A stretch of 64,000 nucleotides of DNA from Dehalococcoidia bacterium (GTDB lineage Bacteria; Chloroflexota; Dehalococcoidia; Lucifugimonadales; Lucifugimonadaceae), in contig DUCO01000024.1 in assembly GCA_012959765.1 (NCBI GenBank), forward strand, positions 25,143-89,142. The letters run 5' to 3'. The notes below the pieces were generated by a model. That model saw only the letters and a list, made by a program, of their open reading frames with translations, had not been told where the DNA came from and searched no databases. Of the stretch, positions 34,891-43,547 are shown one piece after another; position 1 is the stretch's first letter; the number at the start of each line of letters is the position of its first letter. The position numbers and the translations under genes are program-made.

Positions 34891-36306
34891 CTAAAAAATC
34901 GTTCCAACACCAGTCACGTTCCGAACGATTTCACGGTCTTCCTGATCACGCACGATCTTTGCGGTTAGTGCGTCAGGATCACCCCACTGATCGAGCAGTA
35001 TTTTCAGCAGTCGATCTTGCACGCTGGAATGTTCTTCTACACCAGCAAGGTTCGTGAATTCGCCAGGGTCTGCATCGAGATCGTACAGTTCGAGCTCAAC
35101 CGGTTCGCCATGGCCGTAACAGAGCTTCCACTTGCCCGATCTCACCATGCCAAGCGGTCGATCCGTGCCGTGGGCGAAGTGTTCTGAAATCGCCACGTCG
35201 TTGAGTTCGGATGTATCGCCGTTCAGCGCTGGAACGAGCGACTGCCCATCCAGATCCCACTTAGTGAGATCAATTCCAGCGATATCAAGAATCGTGGCAA
35301 CTGCATCGACATTAGAAACGGCTTCTCCAACGCGCTGACCGCCTTCGAACTTGCCCGGCCACGATATCTGCAGCGGAACGTTCGCCGACTGCTCGTAGAA
35401 GCACATTTTTCGCCATAGGCCGTGTTCACCGAGCATATCGCCGTGATCCGACGTGTGGATAATCACCGTATTCTCGGCAAGCCCTTGCTCTTCGAGCGTC
35501 TCCATCAGGTGACCGATCTTGTCGTCAAGATATTCGCAGAGTCCGAAGTAGGCAGCGCGGGCACGAGCGATTTCATCGTCGGTCCAATCGCCATTGAGCC
35601 CGAACATCTGGCGCAAACGCTGTGCCGAGGGCGGCAGTTCATCGAGATGTCCCTCTGGGAGGTTCGGCATATCAACATTGTCGGGGTAGTACTTCGAAAA
35701 GTACGGTTCAGGAACGACGAAAGGGAAGTGCGGTGCGATGAAACCGACGCACATGGCGAACGGCTTTTCGTGGCGAGCGGGATCGGATAGATACTCGACC
35801 GCAGCCTTTTCCATTGCGTCGTCAGCTTCGATCATTGGACTGACACCCGGATTTGCCTCTCGAACACCGAACCAGTCTTCTGGCGCGGTGGGGATGCCGT
35901 CCGACCATCGATAGTGATCGAGTGGCGCTTCGATGTGCGGGTCTCTCGAAAGCTGCTCATCAAAACCATGCAAAGGATCTGGCCCAACCAGGTGCATCTT
36001 GCCGTTCAGGGCGGTGTCGTAGCCTTCGTTTCGCAGCAAGTACGGCCACGTTAGCTGGTCAACCGGCATCGGCTTCGTGTTGTCCCAAATTTCGCACGTC
36101 GAAACGTACTGTCCGGTCATAAACGACGCCCGAGACGGAATGCAGAGTGGCGAGTTGCAGTAGTTCGCGTCGAACGTAACACCCTGCTCGGCCAATCGAT
36201 CCATATTCGGCGTTTCGATGATCGGGTGACCATATGCCGACGAGAACTGCGCACCGTGCTCGTCGGACATGATGACTAAGAAGTTAGGCTGTGGTTTCGA
36301 AGCGAT
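34891..36306 (-). CDS. Type I sulfatase with non-canonical ATC start
   Basis: A 471-residue alkaline-phosphatase-superfamily sulfatase. The formylglycine signature is Cys55 in CIPSR, followed by ASFMTGQY. The first metal motif, IMSDEH, needs the strand PNFLVIM before it, and that strand lies upstream of the first ATG (36270). No ATG, GTG or TTG exists between the stop at 36358-36360 and 36270. ATC 36306 has AGGAAG ending 9 bases upstream and yields a start IASKPQPNFLVIM. Other metal/active residues occur in VIIHTSDHGDMLGEHGLW. There is no signal peptide, so it would act in the cytoplasm on an imported sulfate ester. It needs a formylglycine-generating enzyme not in this window. Confidence 0.82.
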   Translation of the reverse strand: MASKPQPNFLVIMSDEHGAQFSSAYGHPIIETPNMDRLAEQGVTFDANYCNSPLCIPSRASFMTGQYVSTCEIWDNTKPMPVDQLTWPYLLRNEGYDTALNGKMHLVGPDPLHGFDEQLSRDPHIEAPLDHYRWSDGIPTAPEDWFGVREANPGVSPMIEADDAMEKAAVEYLSDPARHEKPFAMCVGFIAPHFPFVVPEPYFSKYYPDNVDMPNLPEGHLDELPPSAQRLRQMFGLNGDWTDDEIARARAAYFGLCEYLDDKIGHLMETLEEQGLAENTVIIHTSDHGDMLGEHGLWRKMCFYEQSANVPLQISWPGKFEGGQRVGEAVSNVDAVATILDIAGIDLTKWDLDGQSLVPALNGDTSELNDVAISEHFAHGTDRPLGMVRSGKWKLCYGHGEPVELELYDLDADPGEFTNLAGVEEHSSVQDRLLKILLDQWGDPDALTAKIVRDQEDREIVRNVTGVGTIF

Positions 36307-36357
36307 TGAACTGTTCTTCCTGAACTTGTGAATGGCGAATGGGCAGGGCCGAAGCGA

Positions 36358-37479
36358 CTAAGGCGTGATTACCGCCCGAGTTACTTCACTACCGGACTGC
36401 GTTCCAAGCCATTCGGCCGTTTCGAACGCCTTGCCGATCTGATCGAGCGGGAACTCGTGCGATACCACGCTGGTGAGCGGGTACTCGTCGGCAGTTCGTT
36501 CGAGAAAGTCGATAGCGTTCGGGATAATCCATGGATCGTAGTGCTGGATGCCGTAGAACCTGATCTGGTTCGAAACCATCTGCTGAACGTCGATCTGGGC
36601 GATCGAGTTCGGTGAAATGTGGCCGACCTCGAGGTAGGTCCCCCTCATGCGAACCATCTTGAGTCCTTCTTCGACCACAGCCGGGAATCCAACGACCTCG
36701 ATCACCTTGTCGGCGCCAATCCCGTTCGTCAGTTCCATCACCCGTTCGATACGTGATTCCGGAGTGTCGTAGTCGTTCATGTCGATCGTGTGTGTCGCAC
36801 CACACTGCAGCGCCAGATCGAGCCGGTGCTTCTGGCCATCGATCACTATCACCTTGGCAGCGCCAAGCTCACGGGCAACGGCAGTGGCGTTTACGCCGAG
36901 TCCGCCAGCACCTTGTACAACAACGTTGTCGCCCAAACGCACGCCACCCAGGTGCATCGCTTCGTAAACCTGCGCCAATGCACAGTTGATCGGTGCAGCA
37001 GCAGCGTTGCTTATCGAATCGGGGAGTTTGAACACATAGTTAGGGCTACGCAGGTAGTAGTACTGGGCGAATCCGCCGTTACATACGGGCCATTCGTCGA
37101 GCGTTTTCCGCCCTGACCTGAACTTGCACGCACCGAATTCACCACGCAGGCAGTTGTAGCAGCGCGCACATGGGAAGAAATATGAGTAAGCAACCCGGTC
37201 GCCCTCTTTTAGCGGTCGGCGCAACGAGTCAGTGGTGACTTTGTTGCCCAACGCAGCAACTTCGCCCATCATCTCGTGCCCGAACACAAAGGGATCTCTC
37301 GGCGGTGCACCTTCGGGAATGCCATCGCCACGCCAGATGTGAAGATCTGAGCCGCAGACGCTTGTCGCTTTGACTCGAATTTGAATTGCGTCGGCTTCGA
37401 GTTCTGGCAACGGCAGATCTCGCATCTCCCAGCTCTTGTCGGCGTCGTGCCAGACTGCTGATGTTCCCATTTCTGCCAT
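36358..37479 (-). CDS. Zinc-dependent alcohol dehydrogenase (MDR family)
   Basis: A 373-residue medium-chain dehydrogenase. Catalytic zinc ligands lie in TSVCGSDLHIWRGDG and FVFGHEMMGEV. The structural zinc loop is FFPCARCYNCLRGEFGAC, and the Rossmann motif is VQGAGGLGVNA followed by VIVIDGQKHRL (acidic residue favouring NAD). ATG 37479 follows GAGGAG with good spacing, so the longer frame to 37740 is not used. It is first in the minus-strand series with the sulfatase and glcD, 51 bases from the sulfatase start, and may oxidise the alcohol released by it. Confidence 0.9.
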   Translation of the reverse strand: MAEMGTSAVWHDADKSWEMRDLPLPELEADAIQIRVKATSVCGSDLHIWRGDGIPEGAPPRDPFVFGHEMMGEVAALGNKVTTDSLRRPLKEGDRVAYSYFFPCARCYNCLRGEFGACKFRSGRKTLDEWPVCNGGFAQYYYLRSPNYVFKLPDSISNAAAAPINCALAQVYEAMHLGGVRLGDNVVVQGAGGLGVNATAVARELGAAKVIVIDGQKHRLDLALQCGATHTIDMNDYDTPESRIERVMELTNGIGADKVIEVVGFPAVVEEGLKMVRMRGTYLEVGHISPNSIAQIDVQQMVSNQIRFYGIQHYDPWIIPNAIDFLERTADEYPLTSVVSHEFPLDQIGKAFETAEWLGTQSGSEVTRAVITP

Positions 37480-37732
37480 TGGTTTCTCCTCGATTGATCG
37501 GTAGATTCCCGATCGGGCGTGATTCGCTTTGGTGCCGTGCGATAAACGTGACCGCAGATAACTTATTCCCACAAACACAAAGTAACAATATGCGCCAGAA
37601 CGAATTTTTCGAGCGACCCTTTGTGATTCTCTGAGATTAGAATTCTGCCAGACGGGGTCGCTGAAGCTGGGTTTCATTCGAGCAATATGCGGCATTGACT
37701 TAACGATTGCGGTGAAAGACGAGCAGGAACGA

Positions 37733-39511
37733 ATGACCATATCGAACTGGCGGGCACGAGCGGGAACGACATTCCAAACAGAGAAACGTCCCGCATCTGG
37801 TTCGCGAGGGGTAGTTGCAACGAATCATCCCCTGGGATCGGCAGCCGGATCTGAGATGCTGCTTGCCGGTGGAAACGCCATCGACGCCGCGGTCGCATCT
37901 TTGTTCGCTCTCTCGGTCGCTGAGCCAATGATGGTCGGCATATTCGGTGCCGGGCACATGAACGTTCGACTCGCAAACGGCGATCATCACGTAATCGACG
38001 GCTATTCGACGGCTCCAGCGGCTTGCACCGAAGACATGTACACGCCGATCGCCGATTCAGGCCCTGACTATTTGAAAAGCGTTGGCGATGCAAGCTCGAT
38101 TGGGTACTTGTCGATCGGGGTGCCGGGCAATCTAAAGGCATGGTCCGAGGCTCTTGAGACGTGGGGAACGATGTCACTGGGCGAAGTCATGGAACCCGCG
38201 ATACGTTTCGCTGCCCATGGTTTCAGGGCGAGTGAGTATCTTCACGAAACGATTGTGCAGATGGAAGATGTGATTTGCCGATACCCAGAAACAGCGGCCA
38301 CGTACATGCCGAACGGAGTTGCGTTGCAGCCGGGTGATCACGTTGATCGCTCCGATTACGCTCGAACGCTGCGGGCTATCGCCGAAAACGGTCCAGATCA
38401 TCTGTACAACGGACCATTGGGCGAGATCGTTTGCGACTATCTCGAACGCAACGGTGGGATTCTCACGACGCGGGATCTTGCCGAGTACAAAACCATTCGC
38501 CGAGTGCCGATCAAAGGTGAGTACCGCGGGTACGAGATATTCGGACCACCACCACCTTCCGCTGCAGGAATTCACATCACGGAAATGCTGAACATTCTTG
38601 AAGAGTTCGATGTGGCAGAACTGGGATTCGGAACGGTTGATTCGATTCATCTTCTGGCCGAGTCGATGAAAAAAGCGTTTGCAGATCGAAATCGCTACAC
38701 AGGTGATCCTGATTTTGTCGAAGTGCCAGTGGATCGACTTATCGCCAAGCATCATGTCGAAGAGTTCATCGACCGTCTTGATATGGAAAAGGCTTCACCC
38801 GAGATCGCACCGGGCTCGAACGAACCCGATCACACCACTCATCTCACGGTTGCCGATCTGGATGGCAATGTTGTATCCGCAACCCAGACCATCAACGAAC
38901 TGTTCGGATCGAAAGTCACCGTGCCCGGAACCGGGATGCTGCTCAACAACACGCAGCAGATATTCGATCCGCACCCTGGAAAGCCGCTTTCTGTTCAGCC
39001 CGGTAAACGGGTCACCAGCAGCATGTCGCCAATGATCGTAATGCGAGATGGGCAGCCTGAGTTCGCACTTGGATTGCCGGGCGGAGTGCGAATATTTACT
39101 TCCGCCGTGCAAGCGATTGTGAACATCATCGATCACAAAATGTCTGCTCAAGAAGCGGTTGAAGCACCTCGGGTGTGGACCCAAGGACAGGATGTTGAGA
39201 TCGAAGTCGGAATTCCGGAGTCCGTTCGGTCGGAAGTTGCTGCTAAGGGCCACCGTGTGACGCCTGTGAACGCTATCGGCGGTGGCATGAACATGGTGCG
39301 ATTCGAACCCGGCGGAACGCTCTCTGGCGCGGCCTGTTGGCGAGCAGATGGCCATGTTGTTGGCATTGGGGGCGGATTTGCTCGGTCAGGTGTTCGGTTC
39401 CGACCATCGGTAGGTGATGAAGAGACCATGCAGGGATCTGGTCAAACTTCCGGCGAAGAGTCGGAGATTGTGGAGCCAAATGCGCCAGATACAAACGGAG
39501 AAACAGCTTGA
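37733..39511 (+). CDS. Gamma-glutamyltransferase family Ntn-hydrolase
   Basis: A 592-residue GGT-family protein. It begins with SRGVVATNHPLGSAAGSEML and LLAGGNAIDAAVAS, standard for the large subunit. The autocatalytic nucleophile is Thr368 in EPDHTTHLTVAD, followed by ELFGSKVTVPGTGMLLNN. Next is the oxyanion region (GKRVTSSMSPMIVMRDG) and GLPGGVRIFTSAVQAI. No signal peptide is seen, unlike secreted GGTs, suggesting a cytoplasmic acylase role. ATG 37733 follows AGGAA. Its stop overlaps the TTG start of the next gene by four bases (TTGA), so the two are coupled. The substrate may be gamma-glutamyl, cephalosporin-like or another amide. Confidence 0.9.
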   Translation: MTISNWRARAGTTFQTEKRPASGSRGVVATNHPLGSAAGSEMLLAGGNAIDAAVASLFALSVAEPMMVGIFGAGHMNVRLANGDHHVIDGYSTAPAACTEDMYTPIADSGPDYLKSVGDASSIGYLSIGVPGNLKAWSEALETWGTMSLGEVMEPAIRFAAHGFRASEYLHETIVQMEDVICRYPETAATYMPNGVALQPGDHVDRSDYARTLRAIAENGPDHLYNGPLGEIVCDYLERNGGILTTRDLAEYKTIRRVPIKGEYRGYEIFGPPPPSAAGIHITEMLNILEEFDVAELGFGTVDSIHLLAESMKKAFADRNRYTGDPDFVEVPVDRLIAKHHVEEFIDRLDMEKASPEIAPGSNEPDHTTHLTVADLDGNVVSATQTINELFGSKVTVPGTGMLLNNTQQIFDPHPGKPLSVQPGKRVTSSMSPMIVMRDGQPEFALGLPGGVRIFTSAVQAIVNIIDHKMSAQEAVEAPRVWTQGQDVEIEVGIPESVRSEVAAKGHRVTPVNAIGGGMNMVRFEPGGTLSGAACWRADGHVVGIGGGFARSGVRFRPSVGDEETMQGSGQTSGEESEIVEPNAPDTNGETA

Positions 39512-40608
39512 ACGTTCCGAATCACAGCTTGCGCTGCATTGACTGCTCGTCGACGCAACAACCGTCTGTGGGCGATCTCTACTGTGCAGAGTGCGGCGGT
39601 TTGTTCGCCGTTGAATACCTCGATGCACCCGATGGAACGTTTCCTCGATTGCCCATGGACGATCCCATGGCAGTTAACTCGCTTGGTGAAGGCGATACTC
39701 CGCTGGTCTTACTTGAAAAGACCGGTGAGGCGTTGGGATTGAACACACTCTGGGCCAAGTTGGAGTTCATGGCTCCAACCGGGTCGTTCAAGGATCGCGG
39801 TTCGGCAGTGCTTACTACCATGGGGCGAGATCTTGGCGTCACCGAGTTTATTGAGGATTCTTCGGGTAACGCAGGAGCTTCGCTATCGGCCTACGCAGCG
39901 GCTGCCGGTCTCAAAGCTCACGTTTTCGCTCCGGCAAGTGCCGCCAGTGGAAAACTCGACCAGATACAGATCTTTGGGGCGAGTCTTCACAAAATTGAAG
40001 GCCCACGGCAGGCTGCTACCGAGGCTGCCGAAGAGTTCGTAAAAGAACGTGAGCTCGTCTACATGTCGCACAACTTGAGTCCGTACTTTTCCGAAGGAAT
40101 GAAGGCGGCTAGCTACGAGATAGTCGAGGTGCTGGAAGATGGCATTGAGCACGTTGTGCTGCCAGTTGGTAACGGATCGCTTCTGATCGGGATGATTCGT
40201 GGCTATCAGGAACTAAAAGAAGCTGGAATCATCAGTAATATCCCGAAATTCCACGGCGTGCAGGCACACGCAGTTCGCCCCGTAGTCGCAGCCTTGAACG
40301 GCGAAGACTGGTCGCATGACGATGTGCAGCCAACGAACGCATCAGGAATCGCTGTTTCTAAGCCGCCCCGGCTTGCCGAAATGGTTGAAGCCATCAAATC
40401 GACGAATGGCAGCGGAGTTACGGTGTCCGAAGAATCGCTGATCGAATGGCAGAAGCGGTTGTCTTCATCTGAAGGCGTATTCGCCGAAATGACTTCTGCT
40501 GGCGCATTTGCAGGCCTCGAGAAGCTGATCGAATCGGGCGAGGTTGAGCGCGGCTCGAACGTGCTCGTTCCCATCACCGGATCAGGACTAAAAGAGCCAC
40601 TCAAGTAG
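39508..40608 (+). CDS. Threonine synthase-like PLP lyase
   Basis: A 366-residue fold-type II PLP enzyme. An N-terminal zinc-ribbon-like segment (LRCIDCSS and YCAECGGLFAVEY, four Cys) is followed by the PLP Lys in APTGSFKDRGSAV. Next come DSSGNAGASLSAYAAAAGL and the phosphate loop VLPVGNGSLLIG. The layout is that of threonine synthase. It starts at TTG 39508 with GGAG 7 bases upstream and is coupled to the GGT gene. Coupling to a hydrolase rather than to homoserine kinase suggests it might act on another substrate, such as diaminopropionate or a phosphorylated amino acid. Confidence 0.85.
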   Translation: MNVPNHSLRCIDCSSTQQPSVGDLYCAECGGLFAVEYLDAPDGTFPRLPMDDPMAVNSLGEGDTPLVLLEKTGEALGLNTLWAKLEFMAPTGSFKDRGSAVLTTMGRDLGVTEFIEDSSGNAGASLSAYAAAAGLKAHVFAPASAASGKLDQIQIFGASLHKIEGPRQAATEAAEEFVKERELVYMSHNLSPYFSEGMKAASYEIVEVLEDGIEHVVLPVGNGSLLIGMIRGYQELKEAGIISNIPKFHGVQAHAVRPVVAALNGEDWSHDDVQPTNASGIAVSKPPRLAEMVEAIKSTNGSGVTVSEESLIEWQKRLSSSEGVFAEMTSAGAFAGLEKLIESGEVERGSNVLVPITGSGLKEPLK

Positions 40609-40643
40609 GTTTTTCGCCCAAGGTAACGGCCAGCTGCGTTCTG

Positions 40644-41831
40644 CTAACTGTTGGCCTGTGCGAATACTTTCTTGAATCCGTCGATAGAGCCTTCGATTAC
40701 CCAATCGTCAACGCAGTACGATGCGCGGAAGAATCCGGGTGCTCCAGATCCAACCCCCGGTACTACCAATACCAGCTCTTTTTTTAGTTGGGCTACAAAC
40801 TCGACGTCGTCTGGAATTGGCGACTTCGGGAAGACAAAAAAAGCGCCATCCGGCTTTACGCACTCGTAACCGATATCGGTGAGCGCGCCATAGAGCAGGT
40901 CACGTTTCTTGCGGTAGATATCAATATCTACTGTCTCACGCTGCAGTTTGCCAACAATCCGCTGCATGAGGGCCGGAGCGTTCACAAAGCCAAGCGTGCG
41001 TATGGAGAAAATCAGGGCATTGATCAGATCGGCTTTACCCGGATCGCCCGGATTTACAGCGATGTGCCCGATGCGTTCGCCGGCGAGTCCGAGATCCTTC
41101 GAATGTGAAGTTGCAACGATCGATCGTGGGTGATGGTTGAAGATGAACGGGTAGGGCGCGTCGGAGTAGATCAGCTTGCGATACGGCTCGTCTGAGATCA
41201 GGTAAATCTCAGTGCCGTGCTTCTCTTCAGCCCGTTGAATTGCAGCCGAAATAGCGGCAATCGATGATTCGGGGTAGATGACTCCGGTTGGGTTGTTGGG
41301 GGAATTGATGATCACTGCACGGGTGCGAGGCCCGATAGTCGCTTCAAGCGATTCGATATCGGGCAGCCAGTTCTCGTCGGTTCCGGTAACTTTCGAAACA
41401 CCATTCTGGTGCGCCACATAGAACGTGTACTCGACGAAGTAAGGCGCAATAAGCACGACCTCGTCGTTCGCATCGAGAATCGATCTCAGAATCGCGTTGA
41501 TCGCCCCGGCTGCACCAACCGTCATCAGGATTTCGTTTTCGGTGAACGGCACGCCCGACTCTTCAGCCAATACTTCTGCCACGCTCGCCCTAACTTCTGG
41601 GAGGCCTGCTGAGCTTTGCATGTAGCGGTGGGTGTTGGGTGTTTCGTCGGCCGCCAGACGAGCCAGCTCGGCTCTGAACTCTGGCGGTGGCTCTAGCAGC
41701 GGATTACCCAGCGACAGATCAAACACGTTCTCAGCACCATGAATCTGTTTAAGCTCGAAGCCTTCTTCGAACATCTTGCGGATCGCCGAACCGTTGTTCA
41801 TCTGTTCTCGAACTTTTCGAGAAATTGCCAT
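40644..41831 (-). CDS. Pyridoxal phosphate-dependent aminotransferase, class I/II
   Basis: A 395-residue aspartate-aminotransferase-fold enzyme: FDLSLGNPLLEPP, LMTVGAAGAINAILRSIL, VIINSPNNPTGVIY, YLISDEPYRKLIY (Asp) and SHSKDLGLAGERIGH with the PLP Lys. The C-terminal Arg for the carboxylate is in FFRASYCVDD. AAGGAAG before ATG 41831 supports the start. Likely a general aromatic/aspartate-type transaminase; the amino donor is unknown. It converges with the threonine-synthase-like gene. Confidence 0.9.
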   Translation of the reverse strand: MAISRKVREQMNNGSAIRKMFEEGFELKQIHGAENVFDLSLGNPLLEPPPEFRAELARLAADETPNTHRYMQSSAGLPEVRASVAEVLAEESGVPFTENEILMTVGAAGAINAILRSILDANDEVVLIAPYFVEYTFYVAHQNGVSKVTGTDENWLPDIESLEATIGPRTRAVIINSPNNPTGVIYPESSIAAISAAIQRAEEKHGTEIYLISDEPYRKLIYSDAPYPFIFNHHPRSIVATSHSKDLGLAGERIGHIAVNPGDPGKADLINALIFSIRTLGFVNAPALMQRIVGKLQRETVDIDIYRKKRDLLYGALTDIGYECVKPDGAFFVFPKSPIPDDVEFVAQLKKELVLVVPGVGSGAPGFFRASYCVDDWVIEGSIDGFKKVFAQANS

Positions 41832-41869
41832 TGGGCTTCCTTGAATGTTTCTGGGAATTAATTGGAGAG

Positions 41870-42532
41870 CTATTTAGAGTCTGATTCAGCTGATTCTTCG
41901 TTCTCAGCGTCTGAAGATTCTGGCTCTTCAGCATCGGATTTTTTCTTTTTGCCGGTCTTGAAGAAGTCCTTCATGAACTGTGGACCGCCAGAATACGGGT
42001 TCTCGACCACGTACGTACCGGCGATCTTATCGTGCCAACCCTGCCGTTTTGGATCGAACACCAGCCATAGTATTCCAACACCAGCGGCGAGATACGAAAC
42101 AAGTTTCCCGATCATTTCGCGTGGAATCGCAGCGGGGCCGGGTGTTCGCCCGTCGGAATCGACAACAACGATTCCGGCAACCCACTTTCCGGGTGTTCGA
42201 CCCCAGAGAGTTGTCGGAACAATGAAGTATCCGAGCAAGAACACTAGATTGGGCGCTACTGATTCATTGCTGAATATCGCTCCACTAGCTTTCGGTGCGA
42301 CCATGTAGATGATCATCATCAAAAAGCCAAGATCGATAGTGAAGGCGTAGAGCCTGCTGAGCGGTCGGGCGTAGTTCATCGGGTAGACGATCGGGCCCTT
42401 TGGTTTTTCTGGCGTCTTCTCATCTGGCGATTTTTTGTCGGTTTTCGACTTGATATCGGCCTGGTAGCGTGACGTTGATGTTCGTTGGCGGGGATTGCGC
42501 CGTTTTTTAGTTCCTGAAGGCATATAAGTCAA
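41870..42532 (-). CDS. RDD family membrane protein
   Basis: A 220-residue protein. A basic Lys/Pro-rich N-terminal domain (about 50 residues) leads into the RDD motif (ARPLSRLYAFTIDLGFL), with the conserved Arg and Asp in helix 1. Two or three helices follow, and the family's WGRTPGKWVAGIVVVDSDGR plus WHDKIAGTYVV. The C-terminus is a charged Glu/Ser/Asp tail. RDD proteins are small membrane proteins linked to ion or lipid homeostasis. It lies 38 bases upstream of the aminotransferase on the same strand. Confidence 0.85.
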   Translation of the reverse strand: MTYMPSGTKKRRNPRQRTSTSRYQADIKSKTDKKSPDEKTPEKPKGPIVYPMNYARPLSRLYAFTIDLGFLMMIIYMVAPKASGAIFSNESVAPNLVFLLGYFIVPTTLWGRTPGKWVAGIVVVDSDGRTPGPAAIPREMIGKLVSYLAAGVGILWLVFDPKRQGWHDKIAGTYVVENPYSGGPQFMKDFFKTGKKKKSDAEEPESSDAENEESAESDSK

Positions 42533-42627
42533 TATTACGGCTCAGTTGCTGCCACGGCACTAGGAAGTCGAATTAGAATCGGCGTCAGAATTACTAATTT
42601 CATCTCATTGGAATACGGAGACCCCAT

Positions 42628-43401
42628 ATGGCAGGCAGGCTCGAAGGCAAAATTGCGCACATAACAGGCGGTGGTTCGGGGCTTGGCGATGCTATGGCGC
42701 ATCTATTCGCAAGAGAAGGCGCGAGGGTGGTGGTTTCCGATCTGAAGCTGGAAGTCGCACAGAGTGTTGCAGATTCCATTGTGGCGGAAGGCGGCGACGC
42801 TATCGCACTTGCCGGCGACGTTTCATCTCGAGAGCAGTGTGAAGCGCTGATTGCCGATACCGTTTCGAAGTTGGGCGGCATTGATATTTTGGTCAACAGC
42901 GCCGGTGTCACGCCGAGATATGCCGATCCCGAGTGGGATTTCGAGAAGACCTGGGACTGGGTGGTTAGCATCAACCTCAAGGGCACGATGATGATGTCGC
43001 GCTACGCTGTGGCCGAGATGAAGAAGCAGAAGTCGGGTGCGATCGTGAACCTGGCGTCGATCATCGGACTAGTCGGCTACGCACAGGGCATCAGCGATGG
43101 CTTCAACCCGTACCCGCACACCAAGGGCGGCGTTGTGCAGATGACCCGAGACATGAGCATTGCGCTGGCAAAAGAGGGCATTCGAGTGAACTCGCTTTGC
43201 CCGGGATTCACCTACACGCCGCTCGTAACGACTCTGGTTAACGACGCCGATATGCACGAACGCTTGAAGTCGCTTCATCCGATGGGTCGACTCGGCCAGC
43301 CAGAAGAAATCGCCAACGCAGCGTTGTTTCTGGCGTCAGACGAAGCATCGTTCATCACGGGAGTGAACTTGCCAGTGGACGGCGGTTATACGGCGCAGTA
43401 A
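42628..43401 (+). CDS. Short-chain dehydrogenase/reductase
   Basis: A 257-residue classical SDR: TGGGSGLGDAMA (cofactor motif), SDLKLEVAQS (Asp, NAD preference), ILVNSAGVTP (N-x-A-G with Ser), NLASIIGL (catalytic Ser) and PYPHTKGGV giving Tyr-x-x-x-Lys. It ends FITGVNLPVDGGYTAQ, the usual 3-oxoacyl-reductase-like tail. Unlike the SDR at 24658-25449, all catalytic residues are present. GGAGACC lies before ATG 42628. It is probably a hydroxyacyl or polyol dehydrogenase. Confidence 0.9.
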   Translation: MAGRLEGKIAHITGGGSGLGDAMAHLFAREGARVVVSDLKLEVAQSVADSIVAEGGDAIALAGDVSSREQCEALIADTVSKLGGIDILVNSAGVTPRYADPEWDFEKTWDWVVSINLKGTMMMSRYAVAEMKKQKSGAIVNLASIIGLVGYAQGISDGFNPYPHTKGGVVQMTRDMSIALAKEGIRVNSLCPGFTYTPLVTTLVNDADMHERLKSLHPMGRLGQPEEIANAALFLASDEASFITGVNLPVDGGYTAQ

Positions 43402-43424
43402 GTGCCAGTGGCACTGCGGGTTCC

Positions 43425-43535
43425 TATTTCCCGACTCCTGTGGGGGGATCTTGGTTGGATGGGCTGGGGGGGAGTCGACCTGTGCGCGTCCCCACCCCAG
43501 ATCCTTCGACTCCGATGACACCATTCAGGACACGA
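43425..43535. repeat. Dispersed intergenic palindromic repeat (gatttcccgac family), copy 2
   Basis: TATTTCCCGACTCCTGTGGG starts the element. Inside are GGATCTT and AGATCC arms around TGTGCGCGTCCCCACCCC, and it ends CTTCGACTCCGATGACA. Block order equals that of the copy at 15246. It lies between the convergent SDR and hydroxyacid dehydrogenase genes. Confidence 0.8.
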
Positions 43536-43547
43536 GGGGCGAGAGAT

